From assembly GCA_035510155.1 (NCBI GenBank), contig DATKHR010000139.1, positions 1 to 42,918 on the forward strand: a stretch of 42,918 nt of DNA. The letters run 5' to 3'. The notes beneath the pieces were generated by a model. The model had not been told where the DNA came from, searched no databases, and saw only the letters and a program-made list of their open reading frames with translations. Source of the stretch: DATKHR01 sp035510155. GTDB lineage: Bacteria > Acidobacteriota > Vicinamibacteria > Vicinamibacterales > CAVVIG01. Numbering within the stretch: the stretch's first letter is position 1; every line of letters begins with the position of its first letter. The translations under genes were made by a program, and so were the position numbers. Positions 24,671 through 31,878 of this stretch are shown one piece after another.

Positions 24671-24964
24671 CTACTTCGCCGGCTTCTTGGCGGTCGTCGG
24701 CGCCGCCTTGGCTTCGATCTCGGTCGCGATCATCTTGTAGTACACCGTGACTTTGTCGCCGACTTTGGCGGTCCCTTTGGTGTCCTTGTCGGTCGAAAAC
24801 GTCCACGTTTCTTTGGCGCTCTTTTCGACGGTCAGGGTCCCGGCGTCATTCGACTTTACGGTTCCTGTGAACTGATAGGCCTTTCCGGCGGCGCTCATTC
24901 CGGCACCAAAGCCGAGAGCCAGGGCCAGTCCCGCGACTGCCAGCAGCAACCTCATGCGTTTCAT
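24671..24964 (-). CDS. small secreted protein, probable beta-barrel, unknown function
   Basis: A 97-residue protein with a signal peptide (KRMRLLLAVAGLALALGFGA, cleavage near SAAG). The mature part is a short beta-strand domain: YQFTGTVKSNDAGTLTVEKS, TWTFSTDKDTKG and KVGDKVTVYYKMIATEIEAK. This layout resembles DUF5666-type or OB-like domains in which a small barrel follows a signal peptide. The end is Ala/Lys/Pro-rich (APTTAKKPAK). AGGAGGTCTCG just before the ATG is a strong ribosome site. It is read toward rlpA and away from the glycosidase gene 42 bases beyond it. No catalytic residues can be proposed. Confidence 0.65.
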   Translation of the reverse strand: MKRMRLLLAVAGLALALGFGAGMSAAGKAYQFTGTVKSNDAGTLTVEKSAKETWTFSTDKDTKGTAKVGDKVTVYYKMIATEIEAKAAPTTAKKPAK

Positions 24965-25006
24965 CGAGACCTCCTGTCCCCTAGAGTGTAACGGCTTCGC
25001 CGGTTT

Positions 25007-27742
25007 TCACGCGCCGATTCCCTCTCCGGCGACCTGTTCCCGCACGACGCGAGCTTGCACCAGCTCCCGCTCGGCTTCGAGCAGAGCCTTCGCATCGACG
25101 CGCCCGAACACGTTGAGGAGTACGGCGATAAGACCGGTCCATCCCGTCTGATGGCTGGCCCCGAGCCCGGCCCCGTTGTCTCCGTGGAAGTATTCGTAGA
25201 ACAAGACCAGATCGCGCCAGTGGGGATCCTGCTGGAATTTCGCAGTCCCGCCATATATCGGCCGCTGTCCATTCCCGTCGCGCAGGAACGTTCCAGCCAG
25301 CCGCCGCGAAATGTCTTTCGCGACGTCGAACAGCGTCATGTACCGCCGTGACCGAGTCGGACACTCCACCTTGAACTCGTCACCGTAGAAGGCATACAGG
25401 TTCAACAACGCCCGGATGATGAGCACATTGACCGGCATCCACACCGGACCGCGCCAATTGGAGTTGCCGCCAAACATCCCCGTGTTCGACTCGGCCGGGA
25501 GGTACTGCACCTTGAATTCCTGCTGCCCCACGAAGAAGCGGAAGGGGTGTTCCAGGTGATAGCGCGAGAGCGAACGAATGCCGTACGGCCCCAGGAACTC
25601 ATTTTCGTCCAGTAGGTAATTCAGAACCCGTTCCAGCTTCTTCTGGTTCAGGATGGATAGCAAACGGCGTCCTTTATAACCGATGAAGCCTTGATCCGTT
25701 GGGGCCACTTGCGAGACCAGCTCGGGATGCCGCTTCCTGAACATCTCAATCATTTCCGCGAGCTTTGGAAATCGCTCGAGGGTCTGCGCCGCGAACACCG
25801 TCGATGCACAAAGGGGCAGCAGGCCGACCATCGACCTCACCTTCAGTCGCATGGCTTGATCGGGCGTTCGCAGCAGATCGTAGAAGAATCCATCCTGCTC
25901 GTCCCACATCTCGTCGTGGTTTTCACCGATCCGATCCATGGCGTACGAAATCCACATGAAATGCTGGATGAACTTGAACGCAATCTCCTCGTACATCGGG
26001 TCGTACTCGCACAGGATCAGCGCCATCTCGAGCATGCACTGGCAGTAGAATGCCATCCACGCCGTCCCGTCCGCCTGCTCCAGCGAGCCGCCGGTCGGGA
26101 GCTCCGCGCTCCGGTCGAACACCCCGATGTTGTCGAGGCCCAGGAATCCACCGGCAAAGACGTTGCGGCCCGACGGGTCCTTCCGATTGACCCACCAGCT
26201 GAAGTTCAACATCAGGCCCTGGAACGATCGTTCCAGGAACCGAAGATCCGCCCGGCCGAGCGTTCGCTCCATCTTGTACAGGTAGAGCGTTGCCCATGCA
26301 TGCACCGGAGGATTCACATCGCTGAAGTTCCACTCGTAGGCCGGGATCTGTCCGTTCGGATGGAAGTAGAGGTTCCGCAGCATCAGCAAGAGCTGATCCT
26401 TCGCGAAGTCGAAATCGACAAGCGCCAGCGCGATCGTATGAAACGCGAGATCGCACGCGGCATACCACGGATACTCCCACTTATCCGGCATTGAGATGAT
26501 GTCGGCGTTCAGCATGTGGAACCAGTCCGCGTTGCGCGTCTCGCGCCCTACTGCGTCGAGCAGCGGATGGCTCTTGTGTTCACTGAGCCACCGCTCCAGA
26601 TCGAAGTAGTAGTACTGCTTGCCCCACAGCATGCCAGCGAGCGCCTGGCGGTGAACTCGCCGCTCGTCGTCGGTCAGCGTATGCGGAGTGATCCGCTGGT
26701 AGAACTCGTCGGCCTCGTTGACTCGGGTGTTGAACACCTGATCGAAGTCGTTGAAGGAAACCGCGGAGTCCGCCCGTGCCAAGCGTACGCGTAGTGTGCG
26801 CGAACCGCCGCCGGGCACGTCGAGGATGTAGTGCGCCGCAGCCTTGGTCCCGAAATGAGCGGGATTCACGGCGTCGGCCCGCCCCGCGATGAGGTAGGTG
26901 TGGAACGCGTCCTTCACGTACGGCGTGGCACTCGCTGTGCCCCAGAGGCGCTCTGTGTTCGTTTCATTCTCGGTGAAGAGAAGGTCTGGGTCTCCGTCAC
27001 ACGCCAGGACGTAGTTGCCGAGCTCGGGGTGTGATGCTTCAATCGCGCCTGGTCGCAGTGTCCGCAGCGACGGTTTCCAGTCGTCGTCGTGCCACGACCA
27101 GGTGTTCCGGAACCACAACGTCGGCAGCACCCGCAGACGCGCGGCCTCCGGCCCGCGGTTATGGACGCTGATCCGGATGAGGACGTCGTCGGGGCTGGCC
27201 TTCGCGTACTCGACGAACACATCGAAGTATCGATTCTGGTCAAAAATGCCGGTGTCGATCAGCTCGTACTCGAGCTCCTCGCGTGAGCGCCGCCGATTCG
27301 TCTCAACCAGATCCGGGTACGGGAATTCCCGCTGCGGATACTTGTACAAATACTTCATGTACGAGTGCGTCGGCGTGCTGTCGATGTAAAAGTAGTACTC
27401 CTTGACGTCCTCGCCATGATTGCCCTCGCTGTTGGTGAGGCCGAACAGGCGCTCTTTGAGGATCGGATCCCGCTCGTTCCAGAGAGCCACCGCGAAGCAC
27501 AATCGTTGTTTGTCGTCAGAGATGCCGGCCAGACCGTCCTCGCCCCACCGGTAGGCTCGCGAGCGCGCTTGGTCGTGGGAGAAGTAGTCCCAGGCATTCC
27601 CGTCCGCGCTGTAGTCCTCGCGTACGGTTCCCCACTGCCGCTCGCTCAGATACGGCCCCCATTTTTTCCACGGGATGCCCTTCTCGCGAGCCTCGTTGAG
27701 GCGTTTTTGTTCCGTGACATCGACGATTGGTGTATTCGGCAT
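25007..27742 (-). CDS. GH63/MGH1-like glycoside hydrolase (glucosidase-like)
   Basis: A 911-residue cytoplasmic protein. The start at 27742 (MPNTPIVDVTEQ) is chosen over an upstream in-frame candidate because GAGGGGA lies about seven bases before it. The N-terminal part (about 1-310) is a beta-sandwich with KWGPYLSERQWGTVREDYSA and NAWDYFSHDQARSRAYRWGE. The C-terminal part (about 330-900) is an (alpha/alpha)6 barrel of the MGH1-like GH63 type, with EYPWYAACDLAFHTIALALV, QIPAYEWNFSDVNPPVHAW, FLGLDNIGVFDRSAELP, and NSNWRGPVWMPVNVLIIRAL near the end. Long proteins of this kind are annotated as putative glucosidases. Relatives hydrolyse glucosyl- or mannosylglycerate or oligosaccharide glucose caps; the substrate here is unproven. 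Transcribed divergently from mscL. Confidence 0.82.
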   Translation of the reverse strand: MPNTPIVDVTEQKRLNEAREKGIPWKKWGPYLSERQWGTVREDYSADGNAWDYFSHDQARSRAYRWGEDGLAGISDDKQRLCFAVALWNERDPILKERLFGLTNSEGNHGEDVKEYYFYIDSTPTHSYMKYLYKYPQREFPYPDLVETNRRRSREELEYELIDTGIFDQNRYFDVFVEYAKASPDDVLIRISVHNRGPEAARLRVLPTLWFRNTWSWHDDDWKPSLRTLRPGAIEASHPELGNYVLACDGDPDLLFTENETNTERLWGTASATPYVKDAFHTYLIAGRADAVNPAHFGTKAAAHYILDVPGGGSRTLRVRLARADSAVSFNDFDQVFNTRVNEADEFYQRITPHTLTDDERRVHRQALAGMLWGKQYYYFDLERWLSEHKSHPLLDAVGRETRNADWFHMLNADIISMPDKWEYPWYAACDLAFHTIALALVDFDFAKDQLLLMLRNLYFHPNGQIPAYEWNFSDVNPPVHAWATLYLYKMERTLGRADLRFLERSFQGLMLNFSWWVNRKDPSGRNVFAGGFLGLDNIGVFDRSAELPTGGSLEQADGTAWMAFYCQCMLEMALILCEYDPMYEEIAFKFIQHFMWISYAMDRIGENHDEMWDEQDGFFYDLLRTPDQAMRLKVRSMVGLLPLCASTVFAAQTLERFPKLAEMIEMFRKRHPELVSQVAPTDQGFIGYKGRRLLSILNQKKLERVLNYLLDENEFLGPYGIRSLSRYHLEHPFRFFVGQQEFKVQYLPAESNTGMFGGNSNWRGPVWMPVNVLIIRALLNLYAFYGDEFKVECPTRSRRYMTLFDVAKDISRRLAGTFLRDGNGQRPIYGGTAKFQQDPHWRDLVLFYEYFHGDNGAGLGASHQTGWTGLIAVLLNVFGRVDAKALLEAERELVQARVVREQVAGEGIGA

Positions 27743-28135
27743 ACATGTGTCCCCTCGCACCCTTTGGATGGCTTACGCGTCGCGAGGATTGGCCTTCGCG
27801 GGCCAAATGCGGCGGTCCTTGTCACGCAAAGATGGTTCCCACCTCGTGCGCACGGACGAGCAGTTTTCCGTGTGTTTTCGGACGGACCTGATCGATGAAC
27901 AGACCGCGAGGCTCCGAAATACCGTTCGGACCGGCCATTTTCGGAGGCGGCGGCGCAGTGATGTCGCTACGTCGGCAGAGTATGACCTTACCTGCCCGAC
28001 AGGTTATCCCCGCCAAGCGAAATGCGCGTTTGATCGGCAGTCTCGTTCTGGCCGATGATCGGTCACGTTGAACGTATGAAAACGTTTCGGCCCGGCAGGT
28101 AGGCGGCGCGGCCGCACCAACGCGAGGAGTTGGCA
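27743..28135. other. intergenic region between the GH63-like gene and mscL
   Basis: About 390 bases without a gene I can support; the small reading frames across it show no family motif. It must hold the two divergent promoters. An inverted repeat ATCGGC (28033-28038)/GCCGAT (28051-28056) with a 12-base loop lies about 80 bases before mscL. A second, weaker one, AACGT...ACGTT, lies around 28070-28086. No clear -35/-10 pair was found. The mscL ribosome site GAGGAG is at 28124-28129. Confidence 0.4.
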
Positions 28136-28558
28136 ATGCTCAAGGGATTCAAGCAATTTCTGCTGCGCGGGAATGTGGTGGACCTGGCGGTGGCCGTCGT
28201 GATCGGCGGGGCCTTCGGCGCGGTGGTCACAGCCCTCGTCAAGGATCTCCTGACGCCGCTCATCGCCGCCATCGTCGGCAAGCCTGACTTTTCGGCGATC
28301 CAGTTCACCGTCAACGAGAGCAAGTTCCTGATTGGCGACTTCATCAATGCGATCGTGTCGTTTGTGTTGGTGGCCGCGGCGATCTACTTCTTCGTCGTGA
28401 CTCCCATGAACATGATCCTGGAGCGGCGGAGGCGTGGAGAGGCGCCACCGGATCCTGCGACGAAGAAGTGTCCGGAGTGCCTCAGCGACGTGCCGATCGC
28501 GGCGCGGCGGTGCGCATTCTGCGCCCAGCCGCTCGAGGCAGTCCGAGCCCAGCGATAA
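28136..28558 (+). CDS. mscL: large-conductance mechanosensitive channel with C-terminal zinc ribbon
   Basis: A 140-residue MscL, which opens under membrane tension to release solutes. The N-terminal helix and first membrane segment are standard (MLKGFKQFLLRGNVVDLAVA, then VVIGGAFGAVVTALVKDLLT). The second membrane segment is about residues 68-90 (INAIVSFVLVAAAIYFFVVT). After the MNMILERRRR basic stretch, the usual C-terminal helix is replaced by a zinc-ribbon-like tail, with CPEC at 112-115 and CAFC at 126-129. GAGGAG at 28124-28129 fits ATG 28136 rather than the in-frame TTG at 28130. The channel is intact; the effect of the zinc tail is unknown. Confidence 0.94.
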   Translation: MLKGFKQFLLRGNVVDLAVAVVIGGAFGAVVTALVKDLLTPLIAAIVGKPDFSAIQFTVNESKFLIGDFINAIVSFVLVAAAIYFFVVTPMNMILERRRRGEAPPDPATKKCPECLSDVPIAARRCAFCAQPLEAVRAQR

Positions 28559-28580
28559 CGGCTCCGGCGCGAGAGAGGCC

Positions 28581-29234
28581 ATGTCCAAGCTGCGCTTCAA
28601 GATCTCGATGTCGCTCGACGGCTTCGTGGCTGGTCCCAACCAGAGCGTCGACAATCCGCTGGGCGTCGGCGGCCTGCGCCTCCACGAGTGGGTGTTCCCC
28701 CTGGCCGCCTGGCGGGCGCTCCACGGCCTCGAGGGCGGAGAGGTCAACGAGAGCACGCCGATTATCGAGGAATCGCTGGCGAACGTCGGCGCCACCGTCA
28801 TGGGCCGGAACATGTTTGGCGGCCACCCTGGACCGTGGAATGGGAGCACTCCGTGGGCCGGGTGGTGGGGAACCAACCCGCCATTCCACCACTCGGTGTT
28901 CGTCGTGACGCATCACCCACGGGAGCCGCTCGAGCTCGACGGCGGCACCACATTTACGTTCGTGACCGATGGCATCGAGGCGGCCTTCGAGCAGGCGCGG
29001 CGGGCCGCCGGCGGCAAGGACGTGTCGCTTGGCGGAGGGGCGAACGTGGCCCGTCAGTACCTGCTCGCCGGCCTCGTGGACGAAATGGAGATCAGTCTCG
29101 TGCCGACACTGCTTGGCAGCGGTGAACGGCTGCTGGACGGTGTCGACAGCCCTGTGCGCGGGCTCGAGCTGGTGCGAACCGTGTCCGCGCCAGGGGTGAC
29201 CCATCTCAGGTTCGTGAGGACTCGAACGCCGTGA
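28581..29234 (+). CDS. dihydrofolate reductase family protein (RibD C-terminal fold)
   Basis: A 217-residue DHFR/RibD-C-like reductase. Blocks: LRFKISMSLDGFVAGPNQSV at the N-terminus, NVGATVMGRNMFGGHPGPWN, VFVVTHHPREPLELDGGTTF, GGKDVSLGGGANVARQYLLA for the nucleotide loop, and LVDEMEISLVPTLLGSGERL. These small proteins are widespread in soil bacteria and commonly called 'dihydrofolate reductase family', though most are not true DHFRs; the reaction is unknown. GAGAGAGG before ATG 28581 decides the start although the frame is open further upstream. Its last 29 bases overlap the end of the convergent ZIP gene. Confidence 0.88.
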   Translation: MSKLRFKISMSLDGFVAGPNQSVDNPLGVGGLRLHEWVFPLAAWRALHGLEGGEVNESTPIIEESLANVGATVMGRNMFGGHPGPWNGSTPWAGWWGTNPPFHHSVFVVTHHPREPLELDGGTTFTFVTDGIEAAFEQARRAAGGKDVSLGGGANVARQYLLAGLVDEMEISLVPTLLGSGERLLDGVDSPVRGLELVRTVSAPGVTHLRFVRTRTP

Positions 29235-29928
29235 GCGATCGCGCTGGTTGGGCCGAGAGCGCGTCCTGCAGGCCGCTCACGCTCAGGTAGAGGAACGTTC
29301 CGCCGATGTGAGCCAGCACGACGGCCAGCCAGAATTCGGACGGCTGGGTCCAGAACCATCCGGCGACTGCGCCGCCGAGCGTTGCCGTCTCGATTCCAAC
29401 GGCCCAGACGAACGCCGCCCAGGGCGCGCGCCCTCCGGCCATGAGCATCAAGGCGAGCGCGAACCCCTCGGGCAGCTTGTGCACGGCGATGGCGCCGAAC
29501 ACGCGGAGCCCGAAGAACACTTCGACCGTCGATGCGGCGCTCACGCCGAGGCCGTCGATGAAGCAGTGCACGCTCAGCGCGAGCGCCAGGAAGATAAGCC
29601 CGTTGCCGTGCGCATGATCGTGCTGCTCCTCGAACCGTCGCATCGCGCACGCAGGACAGATCGGCGCCACGTACCTTCCGACCAGCCAGAACGCGCCGTA
29701 GCCAACCGAGACAGCCGCCACGAAGATTGGCCAGCTCAGCCCTTGCTTGCTCTGGGGAAGGATGTCAAAAATAGCGGCCAGGGCGAAGAAGGCCAACGCC
29801 ACATACACGAGCGGCCGCAGAAGCCTGGCGGCGGACTGACGCAAGATGAGCGCGGTGAGCGAGCCCGCCCACGCCACACCCGTCGCCAGGACGGGACCGC
29901 CGAGGACCCAAGAAGCGCGCGGCAGCAT
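29206..29928 (-). CDS. ZIP family metal transporter
   Basis: A 240-residue polytopic membrane protein with about seven to eight helices. A histidine-containing loop, RRFEEQHDHAHGNG, lies between the third and fourth. The two ZIP metal-site helices are clear: ALSVHCFIDGLGVSAASTVE and FGAIAVHKLPEGFALALMLM (HxxxD and HKxPEG patterns). A CPAC motif (APICPACAMRR) precedes the His loop. ZIP proteins bring Zn2+ or Fe2+ into the cytoplasm. GAGGG is four bases before the ATG. It is divergent from a Fur-family gene across only 68 bases, which makes metal-responsive control by that regulator likely. Confidence 0.88.
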   Translation of the reverse strand: MLPRASWVLGGPVLATGVAWAGSLTALILRQSAARLLRPLVYVALAFFALAAIFDILPQSKQGLSWPIFVAAVSVGYGAFWLVGRYVAPICPACAMRRFEEQHDHAHGNGLIFLALALSVHCFIDGLGVSAASTVEVFFGLRVFGAIAVHKLPEGFALALMLMAGGRAPWAAFVWAVGIETATLGGAVAGWFWTQPSEFWLAVVLAHIGGTFLYLSVSGLQDALSAQPARSLTAFESSRT

Positions 29929-29953
29929 GAAACCCTCAGTGATGATACAGACT

Positions 29954-29969
29954 TCTCAATACCATTACA
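29954..29969. promoter_or_regulatory. possible Fur/Zur-type operator between zip and fur-like gene
   Basis: TCTCAATACCATTACA, in the 68-base divergent gap, has AAT-ACC-ATT at its heart and loosely resembles the AT-rich 7-1-7 sites of Fur/Zur proteins. The symmetry is poor beyond the three core bases. It is listed because it is the only AT-rich stretch in the gap. Confidence 0.25.
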
Positions 29970-29996
29970 ACGCGGTGAGTGGATAATAGGGACCAC

Positions 29997-30377
29997 ATGG
30001 CGGCCCGCGTCAGAAAGACCAGACAGCTCAAGGCGATTCACGACGTGCTGAGCGCCACCGACCGCCCTCTGACGATCGAAGAGATCCATCACGCGGCGCA
30101 GGAGCGCGAAGAGGGCATTGGAGTCGCAACGGTCTACCGCGCGATTAAGGCCCTGGGCGACGAAGGCACGGTGGTCGCGATCAATCTTCCAGGCGAAGGA
30201 CCGCGGTTCGAGTTGTCAGGCAAGGGTCATCATCATCATTTCCAGTGCAACGAGTGCGGCCGCGTCTTCGAAATCAAGGCGTGTCTCGGGAATTTCAGGC
30301 GACTCGTTCCTCGCCAATTCCAGCTCACCGGTCATGAGATCGTGCTGTACGGCCGCTGCGCCGAGTGTCGCGCCTGA
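29997..30377 (+). CDS. Fur family transcriptional regulator (Zur-like by context)
   Basis: A 126-residue Fur-family regulator. The DNA-binding part is residues about 1-70 (LTIEEIHHAAQEREEGIGVA, then TVYRAIKALGDEGTVVAINL). The sensor part has GHHHHFQCNECGRVFEIKAC, with Cys84 and Cys87, and a C-terminal CAEC at 121-124, which together form the structural zinc site. The run of four histidines is typical. ATG 29997 is preferred over GTG 29979 because AATAGGG stands between them. Fur, Zur and PerR cannot be told apart by sequence alone; the divergent ZIP transporter argues for Zur. The next gene starts 21 bases downstream and may be co-transcribed. Confidence 0.88.
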   Translation: MAARVRKTRQLKAIHDVLSATDRPLTIEEIHHAAQEREEGIGVATVYRAIKALGDEGTVVAINLPGEGPRFELSGKGHHHHFQCNECGRVFEIKACLGNFRRLVPRQFQLTGHEIVLYGRCAECRA

Positions 30378-30398
30378 TGCTGAAACAGGAGGAGAACA

Positions 30399-31295
30399 AT
30401 GGCTGATGAAAAACCGGAGCAGAGTGCCGAGGCTGCAGACGGGCTCTCGCGACGAGACTTCGTGACGCTCTCGGTCGCCGCCGGCCTGGCGGTTGCCGCC
30501 GGCTCGGCGTCCGGGGCGGAGCTGCCCGTCGTCGAGACGAACGTGCAGGTGACGACGCCCGACGGCGTGTGCGACGCGGCCTTCATTCACCCTTCGAGCG
30601 GATCGCACGCTGGCGTGCTGATCTGGGCGGACGCCTTCGGCCTGCGCCCCTCGATGCGCGACATCGGCAAGCGCATCGCCGCCGAAGGCTATTCGGTGCT
30701 CGTGCCGAATCCGTTCTACCGCGTGGCCAAGGCTCCGGTCATTCAGGACACGGCTTCTTTCAGTTTCCAGAATCCGGCCGACATGGCGAAGCTGCAGCCG
30801 CTCATGGCGTCGATCAACGCGGCGGGCGCCGCGGAGAAAGACGCTGTCGCGTTCGTCGCGTTCCTCGACGCGCAAGCGGCGGTGAACAAGGCGAAGAAGC
30901 TGGGCACCCAGGGTTACTGCATGGGCGGCCCGCTCGTCGTGAGGACCGCCGCCGCGGTGCCGGATCGCATCGGCGCGGGCGCGTCGTTCCACGGCGGCGG
31001 TCTCGTGAACGACACGCCCCGCAGCCCGCACCTGCTGGCGCCCAAAATCAAGGCGCGGATGTATTTCGCCATCGCGTCGAATGACGATGCCCGCCAGCCC
31101 GACGCGAAGGACAAGCTGCGGGAAGCGTTTGCCGCGGCAAAGGTGCCGGCGGAGATCGAGGTCTACGCGGGCGCGCTGCATGGCTGGTGTGTGCCAGACA
31201 TGCCGCTCCAGAACGGAAACCCGATTTACAGCAAACCTGACGCGGAGCGTGCCTGGACCAAGCTCGTCGCGCTCTATAAGGCGGCTCTCGCGTAA
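30399..31295 (+). CDS. Tat-exported dienelactone hydrolase family protein
   Basis: A 298-residue alpha/beta-hydrolase. The N-terminus carries a twin-arginine signal (SRRDFVTLSVAAGLAVAAGS, residues 17-36), so it is exported folded. The catalytic triad of the dienelactone hydrolase family is visible: Cys at about residue 174 in GTQGYCMGGPLVV, Asp in FAIASNDDARQPDAK and His in YAGALHGWCVPD. FLDAQAAVNKAKKLG precedes the nucleophile strand, as expected. AGGAGG lies just before the ATG. Being 21 bases after the Fur-like gene, it may share its promoter; a metal link is not otherwise evident. The true substrate is unknown. Confidence 0.92.
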   Translation: MADEKPEQSAEAADGLSRRDFVTLSVAAGLAVAAGSASGAELPVVETNVQVTTPDGVCDAAFIHPSSGSHAGVLIWADAFGLRPSMRDIGKRIAAEGYSVLVPNPFYRVAKAPVIQDTASFSFQNPADMAKLQPLMASINAAGAAEKDAVAFVAFLDAQAAVNKAKKLGTQGYCMGGPLVVRTAAAVPDRIGAGASFHGGGLVNDTPRSPHLLAPKIKARMYFAIASNDDARQPDAKDKLREAFAAAKVPAEIEVYAGALHGWCVPDMPLQNGNPIYSKPDAERAWTKLVALYKAALA

Positions 31296-31296
31296 C

Positions 31297-31758
31297 TCAC
31301 GCGGCGGCGACCTTGACCGGCTGGTGCGCGGAAATGGCGGCAAGCGCCGACACGACGTCGGCCGGCGCGGGCCCGTCCTTCTGTTGCGAGGCCAGGATGA
31401 TGTCGTTCATCGAGACGACGCCCTTGAGCGAGCCGTCGGCTGCAACGACGGGAAGGCGCCGCACACGAAACTGCTTCATCGTGGCGAGCGCTTTCTCGGC
31501 GGTGTCGTCCGCCTGCGTGGTGTGAATCGGCTGGCGTCTCATCGCCTGCGCTGCCGTGATTTGATCCGGCAGCAAGCGGCGGGTCGCCGACGCGATGCAA
31601 ATATCGCGATCGGTAATGACGCCAATCAGCCTGTTGCCGGCCTCCAGAACCGGGACGAACCCGCAGTCGCGATCCCACATGAGCTTGGCGACCACCGCCA
31701 GGTTGGTCTCCGGCTGACACGTTGCGACGTTGGTTGTCATGATCTGTCTGATAAACAT
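31297..31758 (-). CDS. CBS-domain pair protein
   Basis: A 153-residue protein made of two CBS motifs: first VRQIM-like FIRQIMTTNVATCQPETNLA with FVPVLEAGNRLIGVITDRDI, then AAQAMRRQPIHTTQADDTAE with RVRRLPVVAADGSLKGVVSM. Stand-alone CBS pairs bind adenine nucleotides (AMP, ATP, SAM or NAD) and regulate partner proteins. A longer in-frame start at 31791 exists, but GGGGAGGAAG immediately before ATG 31758 settles it. It ends one base after the convergent dienelactone hydrolase gene. The partner is unknown. Confidence 0.92.
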   Translation of the reverse strand: MFIRQIMTTNVATCQPETNLAVVAKLMWDRDCGFVPVLEAGNRLIGVITDRDICIASATRRLLPDQITAAQAMRRQPIHTTQADDTAEKALATMKQFRVRRLPVVAADGSLKGVVSMNDIILASQQKDGPAPADVVSALAAISAHQPVKVAAA

Positions 31759-31836
31759 GTCTTCCTCCCCGTGATGTCGGTTCAACTTCACTGACGTATC
31801 ACCGGAAGCAGACGATGTCCAGTCAGCCGTGACAAC

Positions 31837-31855
31837 GCGTCGTGAGTGACGACGC
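31837..31855 (-). terminator. hairpin downstream of the amidase gene
   Basis: GCGTCGT (31837-31843), loop GAGTG, ACGACGC (31849-31855) is a perfect seven-pair hairpin. A second five-pair hairpin, AAGCC-CCGT-GGCTT (31865-31878), touches the amidase stop. Read leftward after the amidase, they could end its transcript before the CBS gene, though no U-run follows. Confidence 0.35.
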
Positions 31856-31878
31856 CTGAGGAGGAAGCCCCGTGGCTT

